The notes below the pieces were generated by a model, which searched no databases, was not told where the DNA came from, and worked only from the letters and a program-made list of their open reading frames with translations. A program made the translations under genes and the position numbers. Below, piece after piece: positions 16,404 through 24,639 of a DNA stretch of 64,000 bases. The stretch spans positions 1 through 64,000 of the forward strand of contig CAYTTQ010000004.1 in NCBI GenBank assembly GCA_964440795.1, read 5' to 3'. This stretch comes from C00003060 sp964440795. GTDB taxonomy: Bacteria; Desulfobacterota; Desulfobacteria; Desulfobacterales; C00003060. The stretch's first letter is position 1; the number at the start of each line of letters is the position of its first letter.

Positions 16404-18260
16404 TTGAATCCTTTTTATAAGAATTTGGCGCTTTGGTTGGTTATCAGTCTGGTCATGATCCTGTTGTTCAATCTGTTTAACCAATCAAAAGTTCAACATA
16501 GGGAACTGAGCTATACTGAGTTTATGGCCCAGGTGGAAAAGGGTCTCGTCAAGCAAGTGACGATTCAAGGCCCGGAAATAACCGGCACGGACGTTAACGG
16601 CCTGAGTTTTAAGACCTTTGCGCCGGAAGACAGTGACATGATCAAGACCTTGAGAAGTCACGATGTCTCAATCAAGGCCAAACCCCCGTCCGAATCTCCC
16701 TGGTATATGACCGTGCTGGTGTCGTGGTTTCCCATGATCCTGCTGATTGCCGTGTGGATCTTTTTTATGCGGCAAATGCAGGGCGGCGGGGGGAAGGCCC
16801 TGTCTTTCGGCAAAAGTCGGGCCATGCTGTTTTCCGATTACTCGACCAAGGTGACCTTCGCGGACGTGGCGGGCATCGACGAGGCAAAGGAGGAGTTGAC
16901 GGAGATTATTGACTTTCTCAAGGATCCAAAGAAGTTTACCCGTCTAGGGGGGAGAATCCCTAAAGGGGTCCTCCTCATGGGAGGACCGGGTACGGGCAAA
17001 ACCCTTTTGGCCAGGGCCATCGCCGGTGAGGCGGGGGTTCCCTTTTACAGTATCAGCGGTTCCGACTTCGTGGAGATGTTCGTCGGTGTGGGGGCGTCAC
17101 GGGTGAGGGATCTGTTTGTTCAGGGCAAAAAGAATGCGCCGTGTATCATATTCATAGACGAGATCGATGCAGTGGGGCGGCACAGAGGTGCCGGCTTGGG
17201 AGGGGGACACGATGAACGGGAGCAGACATTAAACCAACTGTTGGTGGAAATGGACGGATTCGAATCGAATGAGGGGGTCATCCTGATATCGGCTACCAAC
17301 CGTCCGGATATTTTGGATCCCGCTCTTACCCGGCCGGGCCGTTTTGACCGGCAGGTGATGGTGCCCGCCCCGGATGTAAAGGGCCGGGAAGGTATCCTCG
17401 AGGTCCACAGCCGAAAAGCGCCTTTGGCCGATGACGTTAACCTCGCGGTATTGGCTCGTGGAACCCCCGGGTTTTCAGGTGCCGACATAGAAAACATGGT
17501 TAATGAAGCGGCTCTATTGGCGGCCCGGGGGGATAAAGATTTCCTGGAGATGTCCGATTTTGAAGAGGCCAAGGACAAGGTGCTGATGGGCACGGCCCGC
17601 AAGAGCATGATCATCAGTGAAGAAGAAAAGAGAAATACGGCCTATCACGAAGCCGGCCATACCCTGGTGGTCAAAATGCTTCCCGGTACGGATCCGGTTC
17701 ACAAGGTGACGATTATTCCGAGGGGGCGGGCTATGGGGTTGACCCAACAACTGCCCATAGACGAAAAACATACCTATCCCAAGAAATACCTGCTGAATAA
17801 CCTGGCGGTGCTCATGGGCGGGCGGGTCGCCGAAGAGCTGGTTTTGGATGAATTGACCACCGGCGCTGGAAACGACATCGAGCGGGCGACCGATACGGCT
17901 CGAAAAATGGTCTGCGAATGGGGTATGAGTGAAAAACTGGGTCCCATGTCTTTTGGACAAAAAGAAGAACAGATCTTTCTGGGAAGAGAGTTCGCGCAAC
18001 ATAGGGATTACAGTGAAGAAACGGCCATGCTCATCGACAAGGAGATTGCCCAGTTGGTATCCGATGCCCATGAGAAAGCCAAAGATATCCTTCGGGGAAA
18101 CATAGATACCCTTCACGCCTTGGCCCAGGCCCTGCTGGAGCGGGAAACGCTGGTGGAAAGTGACGTGGATGCCATCATAGCCGGTGAGAAGGGGGTGGAA
18201 GACATTGTCTCTGATGCCGATGAACCGGATTCCGGGGTGGGCATGGAAGATGGCGGATAG
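16404..18260 (+). CDS. ftsH: ATP-dependent zinc metalloprotease FtsH
   Basis: FtsH is the membrane-anchored AAA+ protease that degrades misassembled membrane proteins and short-lived regulators. Two N-terminal membrane segments flank a small periplasmic domain; then come Walker A GGPGTGKT, the pore motif (YSISGSDFVEMFVGVGASR), the second region of homology (NRPDILDPALTRPGRFDRQ) and the zinc site HEAGH. The start is TTG at 16404, giving MNPFYKNLALW: AAGGAGG at 16389-16395 is 8 bases away, whereas the in-frame GTG at 16398 would be only 2 bases from it. The 618-residue length is typical. A 172-bp leader separates it from tilS. Confidence 0.97.
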   Translation: MNPFYKNLALWLVISLVMILLFNLFNQSKVQHRELSYTEFMAQVEKGLVKQVTIQGPEITGTDVNGLSFKTFAPEDSDMIKTLRSHDVSIKAKPPSESPWYMTVLVSWFPMILLIAVWIFFMRQMQGGGGKALSFGKSRAMLFSDYSTKVTFADVAGIDEAKEELTEIIDFLKDPKKFTRLGGRIPKGVLLMGGPGTGKTLLARAIAGEAGVPFYSISGSDFVEMFVGVGASRVRDLFVQGKKNAPCIIFIDEIDAVGRHRGAGLGGGHDEREQTLNQLLVEMDGFESNEGVILISATNRPDILDPALTRPGRFDRQVMVPAPDVKGREGILEVHSRKAPLADDVNLAVLARGTPGFSGADIENMVNEAALLAARGDKDFLEMSDFEEAKDKVLMGTARKSMIISEEEKRNTAYHEAGHTLVVKMLPGTDPVHKVTIIPRGRAMGLTQQLPIDEKHTYPKKYLLNNLAVLMGGRVAEELVLDELTTGAGNDIERATDTARKMVCEWGMSEKLGPMSFGQKEEQIFLGREFAQHRDYSEETAMLIDKEIAQLVSDAHEKAKDILRGNIDTLHALAQALLERETLVESDVDAIIAGEKGVEDIVSDADEPDSGVGMEDGG

Positions 18261-18312
18261 GTTGACAACGAAAAACAAATCCGTCAACCGGCCCTGATCG
18301 GCGATCTTTCCT

Positions 18313-19176
18313 ATGTATCACACCTCAACGATGAAAATCGAAGCGGGACCCTTTTCGCTCGTGTTTGGACACCGCACACGAATTATGGGCATCGTGAACG
18401 TCACGCCCGATTCGTTCTCCGACGGGGGACTCTTTTTCGATGCGGTCAAGGCCGTCGAACATGGCCGGGCCTTGGCGGATGCGGGGGCGGATGTTGTGGA
18501 CGTGGGGGGAGAATCTTCCCGACCTTTTTCCGAATCGGTGACCGTGGAAGAAGAGACCCAACGGGTGATTCCCGTTGTGGAAGGTCTTGCAAAACGTCTT
18601 TCCGTGCCCGTATCCATTGATACCACCAAGGCCGCCGTCGCCCGGCGGGCCATAGATGCAGGGGCTTGCATAATCAACGATATCGGCGCGATGCGTCTGG
18701 ATCCGGATATGGCCCCCCTGGTTGCCGGTGCCCATGTACCGGTGATCCTCATGCATATGAAGGGAAGGCCCAAGGACATGCAGGTGGAACCTTCATACGA
18801 AGATGTCGCATCGGAGGTGAAAGCGTTTTTCCGAAAGGTGCTTGCGCGAACCGAGCAGGCGGGGATCGGCCGAGACAAAGTGATTATCGATCCCGGGATC
18901 GGTTTTGGAAAGACGGTGACCCATAACTTGCTTCTCATAAAACATCTTTCCATGTTCCACAATTTGGGCGTTCCCATATTGATCGGCCCGTCCAGGAAAT
19001 CGTTTATTACCAAAATCTTGGGATCCGGACCGGAAGAACGACGAGAAGTGGGAACGCAGGCGGCGCTGGCTGTTGCGGCATACCAGGGGGTGCATATGGT
19101 GCGTGTTCACGACGTGGCGAGAACAAAGCAAACCTTGGGAATTATCGATGCCGTTAGATCGGCGGGTCGTTCGTAA
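18313..19176 (+). CDS. folP: Dihydropteroate synthase
   Basis: FolP joins p-aminobenzoate to the pterin pyrophosphate in folate synthesis and is the sulfonamide target. The two PROSITE-type signatures are present: IMGIVNVTPDSFSDGG near residue 22 and DVVDVGGESSRPF near residue 58. The IDPGIGFGKTVTHN loop and the C-terminal GPSRKSFI are also in place. The length of 287 residues is normal. It starts 52 bp after ftsH, and its TAA stop is followed one base later by the ybbR ATG, so the three genes are probably one operon. Confidence 0.95.
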   Translation: MYHTSTMKIEAGPFSLVFGHRTRIMGIVNVTPDSFSDGGLFFDAVKAVEHGRALADAGADVVDVGGESSRPFSESVTVEEETQRVIPVVEGLAKRLSVPVSIDTTKAAVARRAIDAGACIINDIGAMRLDPDMAPLVAGAHVPVILMHMKGRPKDMQVEPSYEDVASEVKAFFRKVLARTEQAGIGRDKVIIDPGIGFGKTVTHNLLLIKHLSMFHNLGVPILIGPSRKSFITKILGSGPEERREVGTQAALAVAAYQGVHMVRVHDVARTKQTLGIIDAVRSAGRS

Positions 19177-19177
19177 A

Positions 19178-20101
19178 ATGGGTGCTGTGCCATGGTTCAA
19201 AGTGGGGCTGTTTAAGCGCATCCTGGTTGTGATGGTGGCGTTTTCGGCGGCAGGTGTCGGTTTTCTCTTCTTTAGGACGAGCGAAATGACTTTGCCGGTC
19301 TCCGTTCAGTTTTCCAATCTTTCCGAGGGACTGGTGATCGCCGGGAAGGTTCCACCCGTGGAGGGCCTCGTGAAGGGGCCGGTTAGGGTGCTCAACGGGC
19401 TGAAAGGTGCAAAACTTCTCTATGAAGTGGATATGGATTCTGTCGAACCGGGTAAAGCGTATTTGGAAATAGACCAAGAACGAATAGCCGTGCCGGACAA
19501 CGTTACCGTCGTGTCTGTGGATCCGGCATCTTTTGTTGTTCCTGTGGACGAAGCGGCGAGAAAGTGGGTTCCTATCGTGCCCGATGTTGAAGGCGAGCCG
19601 GCGGCAGGGTATGTGATGTCTTCTCTGAAAGCCTCTCCGGACCGGATCGAGATTACCGGCCCGGCCAGGATGCTGGGCCGGATTTCGGCACTGCGGACAA
19701 CCCCTATAGACCTGGCCGGGTTGAAAGAATCGACCACAAGAAACGTTGCGGTCAGCCTGAGTGATAGGGCGGAAGTTCAGGTTCCCGGAGACGGCCTGGT
19801 CGAAGTCGACATTGAAATAGAGGAAAAAATCGTTGAGAACTGGCTGACATTGTCGGTTCAGCCGATCGGTACGGATCGTCGATGTGAAGTGATCCCTTCC
19901 CAGATCGCGGTCCTGTTAAAAGGGCCGGAAAAGGCATTCCGGAAACTGGGCACACATGCCCGAGTCGATGTTCGTGTGGATCTTGAAGGGCTCGAACCGG
20001 GAACCTATTTTCGCCACGCGATTATTGAACCGCCCTTGGATATCGTGGTTTTGGAGACCCGGCCGACGACATTCAAGGTAGAGATTTTTGAAAATGGGTA
20101 A
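19178..20101 (+). CDS. YbbR-domain protein (CdaR-like)
   Basis: The protein has one N-terminal membrane segment (ILVVMVAFSAAGVGFLFF) and then a mostly beta extracytoplasmic part with repeated YbbR-type units, in which motifs such as VVSVDPASFVVPVDE, PDRIEITGPARML and IDLAGLKESTTRNVAVSL recur. In Firmicutes CdaR of this family regulates the c-di-AMP cyclase CdaA, encoded next door. Here no DisA_N cyclase gene stands between folP and ybbR, where many relatives have it. The ATG at 19178 directly after the folP stop is used; longer in-frame starts would overlap folP. Confidence 0.82.
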   Translation: MGAVPWFKVGLFKRILVVMVAFSAAGVGFLFFRTSEMTLPVSVQFSNLSEGLVIAGKVPPVEGLVKGPVRVLNGLKGAKLLYEVDMDSVEPGKAYLEIDQERIAVPDNVTVVSVDPASFVVPVDEAARKWVPIVPDVEGEPAAGYVMSSLKASPDRIEITGPARMLGRISALRTTPIDLAGLKESTTRNVAVSLSDRAEVQVPGDGLVEVDIEIEEKIVENWLTLSVQPIGTDRRCEVIPSQIAVLLKGPEKAFRKLGTHARVDVRVDLEGLEPGTYFRHAIIEPPLDIVVLETRPTTFKVEIFENG

Positions 20102-20127
20102 ATAAAATCCGCTGGAATTCGATCGTT

Positions 20128-20895
20128 ATGCTGTTGGCCATTGATGTAGGAAATACGACCACCGTGATCGGTGGATACGAAGGAGAGGAACTGGTTTGCC
20201 ACTGGCGGGTGCAAACGAAGCAAGGGGTTACGGAAGACGAGTTTTATTTACTTTTGAGCAACCTGTTTTCCGGCCAAGGCAAAGACCTGAAAGCGGTGAC
20301 CGCCACGATCATCTCCTGCGTGGTTCCCCCGTTGGTAAACAGTCTTAACAGTTTCTGCCTTAAGTATATTCAACATTCTCCCCTATGGGTGGATCCGACC
20401 ACAATGAATCGGATGCCGATTGCCTACGAATCCCCAAAAGAGGTGGGGGCCGATCGGCTGGTCAACGCGGTTGCCGCCTTCCGGAAGTATGCCGGGAGTC
20501 TGGTGGTGGTCGACTTTGGTACGGCCACTACGTTTGATTGTATTTCAAAAGACGGCGTATACTTGGGGGGTGCGATCAGTCCGGGTATCTTGATTGCGTC
20601 GGAAGCCCTGTTTCAAAAGGCCTCCAAACTTCCCCGGGTAGAGATTTTCGGCCGACCGGAGGCGGTTGTTGCCAAAGATACGGTCAGTAGTATGCGGGCG
20701 GGCATCATCTACGGGTATGCTGGCTTGGTGGATGGCATCGTGAACCGCATTAAGCGGGAAATGGCTCCGTCGCCCAAGGTGGTGGCCACCGGCGGTTTGG
20801 CTGATCTGATGACCGAAGTGTCGGAGACCATCGAAGTGGTGGAACCTTTTCTTACCTTGGAGGGGTTGCGGATTCTTTATTCGGAAAAGAATTGA
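20128..20895 (+). CDS. coaX: Type III pantothenate kinase
   Basis: CoaX phosphorylates pantothenate, the first committed step of coenzyme A synthesis, and unlike the type I enzyme is not feedback-inhibited by CoA. The ASKHA-fold motifs are clear: LAIDVGNTTTVIGGYEG at the N-terminus, PKEVGADRLVNAVAA and VVDFGTATTFDCI in the middle, and VVATGGLADLM near the end. The length of 255 residues fits. It lies 26 bp after ybbR on the same strand and its stop is 8 bp from that of the convergent gene at 20903. Confidence 0.95.
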   Translation: MLLAIDVGNTTTVIGGYEGEELVCHWRVQTKQGVTEDEFYLLLSNLFSGQGKDLKAVTATIISCVVPPLVNSLNSFCLKYIQHSPLWVDPTTMNRMPIAYESPKEVGADRLVNAVAAFRKYAGSLVVVDFGTATTFDCISKDGVYLGGAISPGILIASEALFQKASKLPRVEIFGRPEAVVAKDTVSSMRAGIIYGYAGLVDGIVNRIKREMAPSPKVVATGGLADLMTEVSETIEVVEPFLTLEGLRILYSEKN

Positions 20896-20902
20896 CGACA
20901 AG

Positions 20903-21580
20903 CTACACACGTCCCGCCTTTTTCATGGACTCCCAAAAGACTTGATAAAAATTTTCGTGGTCGGCCAATGCCCCGGAGAGGATCTTTCCCAGTTCGTCAA
21001 TGTCCTGAAGGTTGATCACGAGGTTTACGCTCCTGTTAAAGGCCATCATGTTGTCCATGGTTTTGAAACTGTCGCCCAAAAGGGCGACGAAAATATGTCG
21101 TCGGGCACTGATGGGCAGTTGGGCTAAGTATTGGAGGACGTGGTTGGCGTCTGCACTTGGGGCTTCGAAAATTTCGTTGACGATGACCATGTCGTAGGAT
21201 TGAAAGCGCATGTACTTGAGGGCATTTCGGGCCGAAGCGGCTTCCGCCACCCGGTATCCCATGTCGTTGAGGGTCTGAGCGATCTTGCCTTTGGTCTGTT
21301 CGTCTTGATGGCAAAGAAGGGCCGTCTTTTCTCCTTTTAAGAGATAGTCAAACGGCTTTTCCGAAGGGTCATAGGCCTTTGATTCCACTTCCCGGACCAT
21401 GGTCTGCAGCCCGTCGGGGTTGGATGCATTGGGTTGAGATTCCTCCGTCACCGCTTTGCGGGGATCGATTTGTACCTTCCCCTGGCATTTGGTGCACTTT
21501 AAGGTGGCCGGCCGAACTGACGGCAATTTTCCGTCCGCCACTTTGAGCTTAACTCCGCAATGTCGGCACGTGATTTCCAT
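20903..21580 (-). CDS. Zinc-ribbon protein with a degenerate receiver domain
   Basis: Residues 1-42 form an MJ0042-like zinc ribbon with CRHC and CTKC pairs and the KLPSVRPATLKC spacing of that motif. After a Pro/Asn/Ser-rich linker, residues from about 84 resemble a response-regulator receiver (ALLCHQDEQTKGKIAQTLND, then YDMVIVNEIFEAP, then HIFVALLGDSFKTMDN). The phospho-accepting aspartate is replaced by asparagine (IVNE) and the acidic pair is reduced, so it is probably not phosphorylated. The gene follows the two PilT-like ATPases with its start touching the stop of the second one, which suggests a role with the pilus retraction motor. Confidence 0.75.
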   Translation of the reverse strand: MEITCRHCGVKLKVADGKLPSVRPATLKCTKCQGKVQIDPRKAVTEESQPNASNPDGLQTMVREVESKAYDPSEKPFDYLLKGEKTALLCHQDEQTKGKIAQTLNDMGYRVAEAASARNALKYMRFQSYDMVIVNEIFEAPSADANHVLQYLAQLPISARRHIFVALLGDSFKTMDNMMAFNRSVNLVINLQDIDELGKILSGALADHENFYQVFWESMKKAGRV

Positions 21581-22770
21581 TACGGGTGTCCCTGCCGTTT
21601 CTCCAGGCCCTTATCATATTCGGCGTCAATCTCCAGGTCTTCGATATCCGTGGTTTTTTCTCCCCGTTGGGCTTTGATGTGATCAATCCCTCGGGCCGCT
21701 ACGGCCTTTCGGGAGGCGTATGTCAAGGCTGTCTTGGCGCTGATCAGGCCCTGTTCAAAGAGCCTGACGATATATTGGTCGAAGGTGGTCATCCCGAAGG
21801 CCTGGCCGGCCTCGATGATTTCATAGAAGGTTTTTCCTTCCGACTCGCCGTGCAAGATGGAATCCTTCACTCTAAGGCTGGTTCTCAGGACCTCGAAAGC
21901 GGCAACCCGTCCGCCGCCCCCTTCTTTGGGAAGAAGCCGCTGAGACACGATCCAACGGATGGTATCGGCTAACCGGATACGGATCTGATTTTCTTCCTCC
22001 GTGTTAAACATGCCCAACAACCGGTTGATTGTCTGCCCCGCATCGACGGTGTGAAGAGTGGATACCACCAAATGGCCGGTTTCAGCCGCATTCAGGGCGA
22101 TCTCCACCGTTTCCCGGTCACGCATTTCCCCCACCATGATTACCTTTGGCGCTTGTCTCAACGCAGCACGAAGACCGTTGGCGAAACTATCGAAGTTGGT
22201 CCCCATTTCTCGCTGGTTGAATGTGGCCTGCTTATGCGGATGCTCGTATTCGATCGGGTCTTCCAGGGTGATGATATGAACAGAGTCTTTCTCATTGATT
22301 TCGTTAAGCAATGCGGCCAGCGACGTCGATTTTCCGGTGCCGGTGGCTCCGGTGGCCAGAACCAGACCGTTTCTTTCCTGAGCGATTTCAAAGAAGGCTT
22401 CCGGTAGTTTAAGTTCCCTGCATGTGGGAATCTTGGTTTCCAGCTTTCTCAGGACCACTGAATGGTTACTCTTTTGAGAGAAGATGTCCGCCCGGAACCG
22501 CGCCTTGCCGGGAAGTTGATAGGACAAGTCACACGAGCCTTCCCGAATGAGGGCCTCGGTAAGACGGCGGTCCCGATTCAGCAAGTTAAGGGCAAAGACC
22601 TCGGTTTGAAAAGGTGTCAAGGCACGGAAGGGCGGATTCAGTTCGACCGGGTAAAGGACGCCGTCGCTTTCCACTTGGAACGGTTTTCCCACAGTCACGT
22701 TGAGATCGGATACGTTGCTGTGGGAATCCAACATCCGGGTCATGATATGTTCGATTTCTTGCTTTCTCAT
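21580..22770 (-). CDS. PilT/PilU-type twitching motility ATPase
   Basis: This 396-residue hexameric ATPase of the GspE/PilT family has Walker A GATGTGKST, Walker B VGEMRDRETVE, and the HLVVSTLHTVDA His box. The AIRNL motif needed for retraction by PilT is replaced (LRTSLRVKDSIL), as in PilU-type paralogues, which assist PilT and cannot retract alone. A basic-acidic tail (EKTTDIEDLEIDAEYD) extends the C-terminus. It overlaps pilT by 4 bp and abuts the zinc-ribbon gene downstream. PilU is the likely role, but the family has several such paralogues, so no symbol is given. Confidence 0.85.
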   Translation of the reverse strand: MRKQEIEHIMTRMLDSHSNVSDLNVTVGKPFQVESDGVLYPVELNPPFRALTPFQTEVFALNLLNRDRRLTEALIREGSCDLSYQLPGKARFRADIFSQKSNHSVVLRKLETKIPTCRELKLPEAFFEIAQERNGLVLATGATGTGKSTSLAALLNEINEKDSVHIITLEDPIEYEHPHKQATFNQREMGTNFDSFANGLRAALRQAPKVIMVGEMRDRETVEIALNAAETGHLVVSTLHTVDAGQTINRLLGMFNTEEENQIRIRLADTIRWIVSQRLLPKEGGGGRVAAFEVLRTSLRVKDSILHGESEGKTFYEIIEAGQAFGMTTFDQYIVRLFEQGLISAKTALTYASRKAVAARGIDHIKAQRGEKTTDIEDLEIDAEYDKGLEKRQGHP

Positions 22771-23849
22771 GCTTCCGTAAAGTCTGAAGGTGGTGATTTG
22801 AGCAACGGGCGAAACCGGGCCTTGTCGTTCGACTTGGCATAGGCTTCATCGGCACTTATCCAGCCTTTATTGAATAGGTCCATGACCGCGTCATCGAGAA
22901 GTTGCATGCCATACTTTTTGCCTGTCTGGATCATAGACGGGATTTGGTGGGTTTTGCGCTCTCTGACCAGATTGCGTATCGCCGGTGTGGCAATGAGAAT
23001 CTCCAGTGCGACACACCGGCCTTTTCGGTCGATTCGCTTAAACAGGACTTGTGCCAGTACCGCCCGGAGTCCGTCTGCCAAGGTGGAGCGTATTTGAGCC
23101 TGTTGATCCGCCGGGAAGACCTCCACGATTCGGTCGACCGTATTGACGGCACTGGTGGTGTGCAAGGTGGCGAATACCAGATGGCCCGTGGAGGCGGCTT
23201 CAATGGCCAAGGAGATTGTCTCAAGATCTCTCATCTCTCCCACCAGGATAACATCCGGGTCTTCCCGGAGGGCACCCCTCAAGGCCGTTGAAAAGGACTG
23301 AGTATGTTCCCCTATTTCCCGTTGGTTTACCACACACCCCTGGCTTTGATGGACGAATTCGATGGGATCTTCAATGGTAATGATATGGTCTTTCCGTGAA
23401 GCATTGGCCTTGTCGATAATAGCGGCGAGGGTTGTCGACTTACCGCTTCCCGTGGGGCCGGTGACAATGACCAGGCCGCGGGGCAAAGACGCCAGCTTGG
23501 ATACGACTGTAGGCAACCCCAATTCTTCAGCCGTGGTGATCTTATCCGGGATTTCCCGAAAGACGGCACCCACCCCGTTTTTTTGCATGAAGAAATTGGC
23601 CCGGTATCTGGCCAATCCGGGAATTTCGTAGCCAAAATCAACGTCTCCGGTTTCCTCAAAGACCTTGATGCGGTCTTCCGGAGTGATTTCATAGAGCATG
23701 GCCCGAAGGGTGTCGTTGTCCAAGACCGCATACTTTATCCGTTCAATGTCGCCCACTATTCGCAGCATGGGCGGTTGACCGGCGACCAGGTGGAGGTCCG
23801 AGGCCCCTTGGTCATGCATCAATTTAAAGAATGCGTCGATTTTTGCCAT
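22767..23849 (-). CDS. pilT: Type IV pilus retraction ATPase PilT
   Basis: PilT powers pilus depolymerisation for twitching motility and DNA uptake. The 360-residue protein has GPTGSGKSTTLAAI (Walker A), VGEMRDLETISLAIEAA (Walker B), the HLVFATLHTTSAVNTVDR His box, and the retraction motif as ATPAIRNLVRERKTHQI, with the AIRNL element intact. It lies 12 bp after yggT, under the promoter at 24238-24266, and is followed by the PilU-like gene with a 4-bp overlap. The extension ATPase of this pilus is probably the GAF-containing protein at 59208-61523. Confidence 0.95.
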   Translation of the reverse strand: MAKIDAFFKLMHDQGASDLHLVAGQPPMLRIVGDIERIKYAVLDNDTLRAMLYEITPEDRIKVFEETGDVDFGYEIPGLARYRANFFMQKNGVGAVFREIPDKITTAEELGLPTVVSKLASLPRGLVIVTGPTGSGKSTTLAAIIDKANASRKDHIITIEDPIEFVHQSQGCVVNQREIGEHTQSFSTALRGALREDPDVILVGEMRDLETISLAIEAASTGHLVFATLHTTSAVNTVDRIVEVFPADQQAQIRSTLADGLRAVLAQVLFKRIDRKGRCVALEILIATPAIRNLVRERKTHQIPSMIQTGKKYGMQLLDDAVMDLFNKGWISADEAYAKSNDKARFRPLLKSPPSDFTEA

Positions 23850-23861
23850 TCACAGGCTCCC

Positions 23862-24161
23862 TTACATTAAGCTTGCCGCCATTCTCATCAAGCTGTTGAC
23901 CACGAAGGAACGGAGAAATATGACGACCAGCAATACGATCATGGGCGAAAAATCAATTCCACCAAACCCCATGGGAAATTGTCTCCGGATCGGATAGAGG
24001 ACCGGTTCGGTGACGTTGTGGATGAATCGTACAATCGGATTGTACGGGTCGGGACTCACCCAGGAAAGGATGGCCCGGGCGATGATGATCCACATGTAAA
24101 AGAAGAGGGCGTAGTCGAGTACCGTTCCCAGGGCGTGCAGAAAATAACCAATCACATACAT
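23862..24161 (-). CDS. YggT family membrane protein
   Basis: A 99-residue integral membrane protein with two hydrophobic segments, typical of the YggT/YlmG family: ILSWVSPDPYNPIVRFIHNVTEPVLYPIRR is cut here by rule to its landmarks, namely ILSWV, NPIVRFIH and EPVLYPIRR. The family is linked to division, membrane organisation and, in plastids, thylakoid biogenesis; its biochemical role is not settled. It is the first gene of the pilT operon, 77 bp downstream of the promoter -10. Confidence 0.88.
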   Translation of the reverse strand: MYVIGYFLHALGTVLDYALFFYMWIIIARAILSWVSPDPYNPIVRFIHNVTEPVLYPIRRQFPMGFGGIDFSPMIVLLVVIFLRSFVVNSLMRMAASLM

Positions 24162-24223
24162 AACATACCCTTACATCTTCAAAAGCGCGAGAAGCATTTG
24201 TTGTCTGAATATATGTACAACTA

Positions 24224-24267
24224 CTTGACTTTTAATTGTTATCGGCAATGGGGCCTAAAAAGTCAAG
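24224..24267. repeat. 10-bp inverted repeat spanning the yggT-pilT promoter
   Basis: CTTGACTTTT (24224-24233) and its exact complement AAAAGTCAAG (24258-24267) are 24 bp apart. The right arm contains the -35 of the minus-strand promoter and the left arm lies just after the expected start point. Either an operator pair or, in an RNA, a hairpin. Confidence 0.5.
24238..24266 (-). promoter_or_regulatory. Promoter of the yggT-pilT operon
   Basis: On the minus strand TTGACT (24261-24266) and GATAAC (24238-24243) are separated by 17 bp, 77 bp before the yggT start. Four of six bases fit in the -10 and five of six in the -35. Confidence 0.6.
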
Positions 24268-24328
24268 AAATTTAACACGAAGGCCGGAAACGACGAGACG
24301 GGGCGGTGCAGTGACGGAGACGATCTTC

Positions 24329-24344
24329 TGGCATAACCTTTGCT
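24329..24344 (+). promoter_or_regulatory. Sigma-54 (-24/-12) promoter of a short transcript
   Basis: TGGCATAACCTTTGCT has GG and GC exactly 12 positions apart and departs from the TGGCAC-N5-TTGCA/T consensus only at the sixth base. It points into a stretch with no open reading frame that ends at an intrinsic terminator 100 bp later. Confidence 0.7.
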
Positions 24345-24354
24345 ATCAGAAATA

Positions 24355-24444
24355 GGCAAGTGAGGTTGAAGTTTTCTCCTCCTTTCCTTCCTTCACACCT
24401 CCTTTAAAGCCCTGCCGGGCGAGGCCGCCCGGCAGGGTTTTTTT
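24355..24444 (+). ncRNA. Candidate sigma-54-dependent small RNA with CU-rich loop
   Basis: Predicted from a -24/-12 promoter (24329-24344) and a terminator (24410-24444) with no coding sequence between. The transcript would be about 90 nt. Its 5' part folds into a hairpin: GAGGT+TGAAG (24362-24371) pairs with CTTCA and ACCTC (24391-24395, 24397-24401) with one bulged C, leaving a 19-base loop, 24372-24390, with the motif TCTCCTCC. Such an exposed CUCC motif could pair with Shine-Dalgarno sequences, as in CU-rich small RNAs of other bacteria. No known Rfam family is recognised. All of this is prediction. Confidence 0.6.
24410..24444 (+). terminator. Rho-independent terminator of the candidate small RNA
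   Basis: CCCTGCCGGGC (24410-24420), a 6-base loop, the perfect complement GCCCGGCAGGG (24427-24437) and a run of seven T. No gene lies just upstream on the plus strand. Confidence 0.92.
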
Positions 24445-24484
24445 ATCAGACGCCGGCACTACGTCAAAATCGCGTCCATGTGGG

Positions 24485-24500
24485 TGTCAATCAATTGACA
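24485..24500. repeat. 7-bp inverted repeat, possible protein-binding site
   Basis: TGTCAAT-CA-ATTGACA is perfectly symmetrical with a 2-base centre. It lies between the small-RNA terminator and the palindrome-ended element, about 340 bp upstream of the second sigma-54 promoter, so it could be an activator site; this is inference from position. Confidence 0.35.
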
Positions 24501-24639
24501 AAGCCTGCCGATGCATATAGGTGACCTGTCCGATGGCGTACAAATTCGGTTCGCCAAGGCACCTCAAGTAAGCCGTAGACCCGCTGCCGTTGACAGAGAG
24601 ATAATCCGCCTCGTGGCCGGTTTGCCCGGTGGGCAGGCC

